This document shows positions 40,085 to 40,219 of a stretch of 40,219 nucleotides of DNA, piece after piece; position 1 is the first letter of the stretch, and each line of letters starts with the position of its first letter. Location: positions 1 to 40,219 of the forward strand of contig JAFQKN010000049.1 in the NCBI GenBank assembly GCA_017396895.1, given 5' to 3'. The notes beneath the pieces were generated by a model. The model saw nothing but the letters and a program-made list of their open reading frames with translations. It ran no database searches and was not told where the DNA came from. Made by a program: the position numbers and the translations under genes. This DNA is from Clostridia bacterium (GTDB lineage: Bacteria > Bacillota > Clostridia > Oscillospirales > Acutalibacteraceae).

Positions 40085-40219
40085 TAAATTATGATTTAGC
40101 GGTTCATTTAATATGTGACTTTATGATGTCGTCAGCCATTAAAAGTTTTGGTCAAGCTTTTCTTAAAAGCTTGCGGAGTCGGGAGGCGGAGCCTTTCGTC
40201 GCCCGTCGCAACGGGCGAA
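40085..40219. mobile_element. MITE family B, second copy, cut by the window edge
   Basis: Begins with the same 18-bp end TAAATTATGATTTAGCGG (40085-40102). The following sequence is diverged for about 45 bases, then matches copy 1 closely from GGTCAAGCTTTT through CGTCGCCCGTCGCAACGGGCGAA. The first palindrome has changed on both arms (AAGCTTTT-CTT-AAAAGCTT) but still pairs, so the hairpin is kept. The element continues beyond the window. Confidence 0.85.

Overview
The window is chromosomal DNA of a low-GC Gram-positive bacterium of the class Clostridia, most likely near the Oscillospirales/Ruminococcaceae. This rests on strong AGGAGG-type ribosome binding sites, a dockerin-tagged secreted enzyme, HemZ-type radical SAM protein, the gene order recJ-rel-dtd-MBL-hemZ, the order flippase-mazG-rqcP (as yabM-yabN-yabO in Bacillus subtilis), and palindrome-rich intergenic repeats of the kind common in gut Clostridia. 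The genus cannot be fixed from the sequence. No rRNA, tRNA, CRISPR array, prophage or transposase gene was seen.

Layout. 1-2.4 kb (minus strand): a small cysteine-rich protein, TrmN6-type tRNA methyltransferase and a secreted Thr/Pro/Asn/Gln-rich membrane-anchored protein. 2.5-6.5 kb (plus): hflX, a TtcA-family thiolase, a cofactor-independent phosphoglycerate mutase and an esterase, closely packed as one transcription unit. 6.6-8.2 kb (minus): a compact ECF sigma-factor operon whose first gene is a tiny secreted protein with three exact 20-residue repeats, each carrying a calcium-loop-like motif, and whose last gene is an RsgI-like membrane anti-sigma factor. 8.3-11.5 kb: two lipoproteins, a glycerophosphodiesterase and a small HTH regulator. 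11.6-14.9 kb: a lysine riboswitch with intrinsic terminator controlling dapA-dapB-lysA. 15-19.8 kb: two large secreted proteins separated by an intergenic region holding tandem copies of a 129-bp palindromic repeat; the second protein is a lysozyme-like, multi-domain protein ending in a type I dockerin.

20-32.4 kb (plus): a long housekeeping run, recJ, rel (ppGpp), dtd, an MBL hydrolase, hemZ, a MurJ/SpoVB-like flippase, mazG, HU, rqcP and an HtrA-like protease. Two oddities are here: dtd is interrupted by an in-frame amber codon although the rest of its frame is intact, and a 328-bp MITE with perfect 18-bp inverted ends lies between HU and rqcP. 32.5-36.9 kb (minus): a four-gene set of GPH-type sugar transporter, TraX-like membrane protein, TelA-like protein and a YtqA-like radical SAM protein. 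37-40 kb (plus): HelD-like helicase and a PflX-like radical SAM protein, transcribed divergently from the transporter. A second copy of the MITE begins at 40085 and runs off the window.

The most interesting items are the repeat-protein/ECF/RsgI-like operon with its own ECF-type promoter, the amber-interrupted dtd, and two families of structured intergenic repeats, one of which starts exactly at the T-tract of intrinsic terminators.
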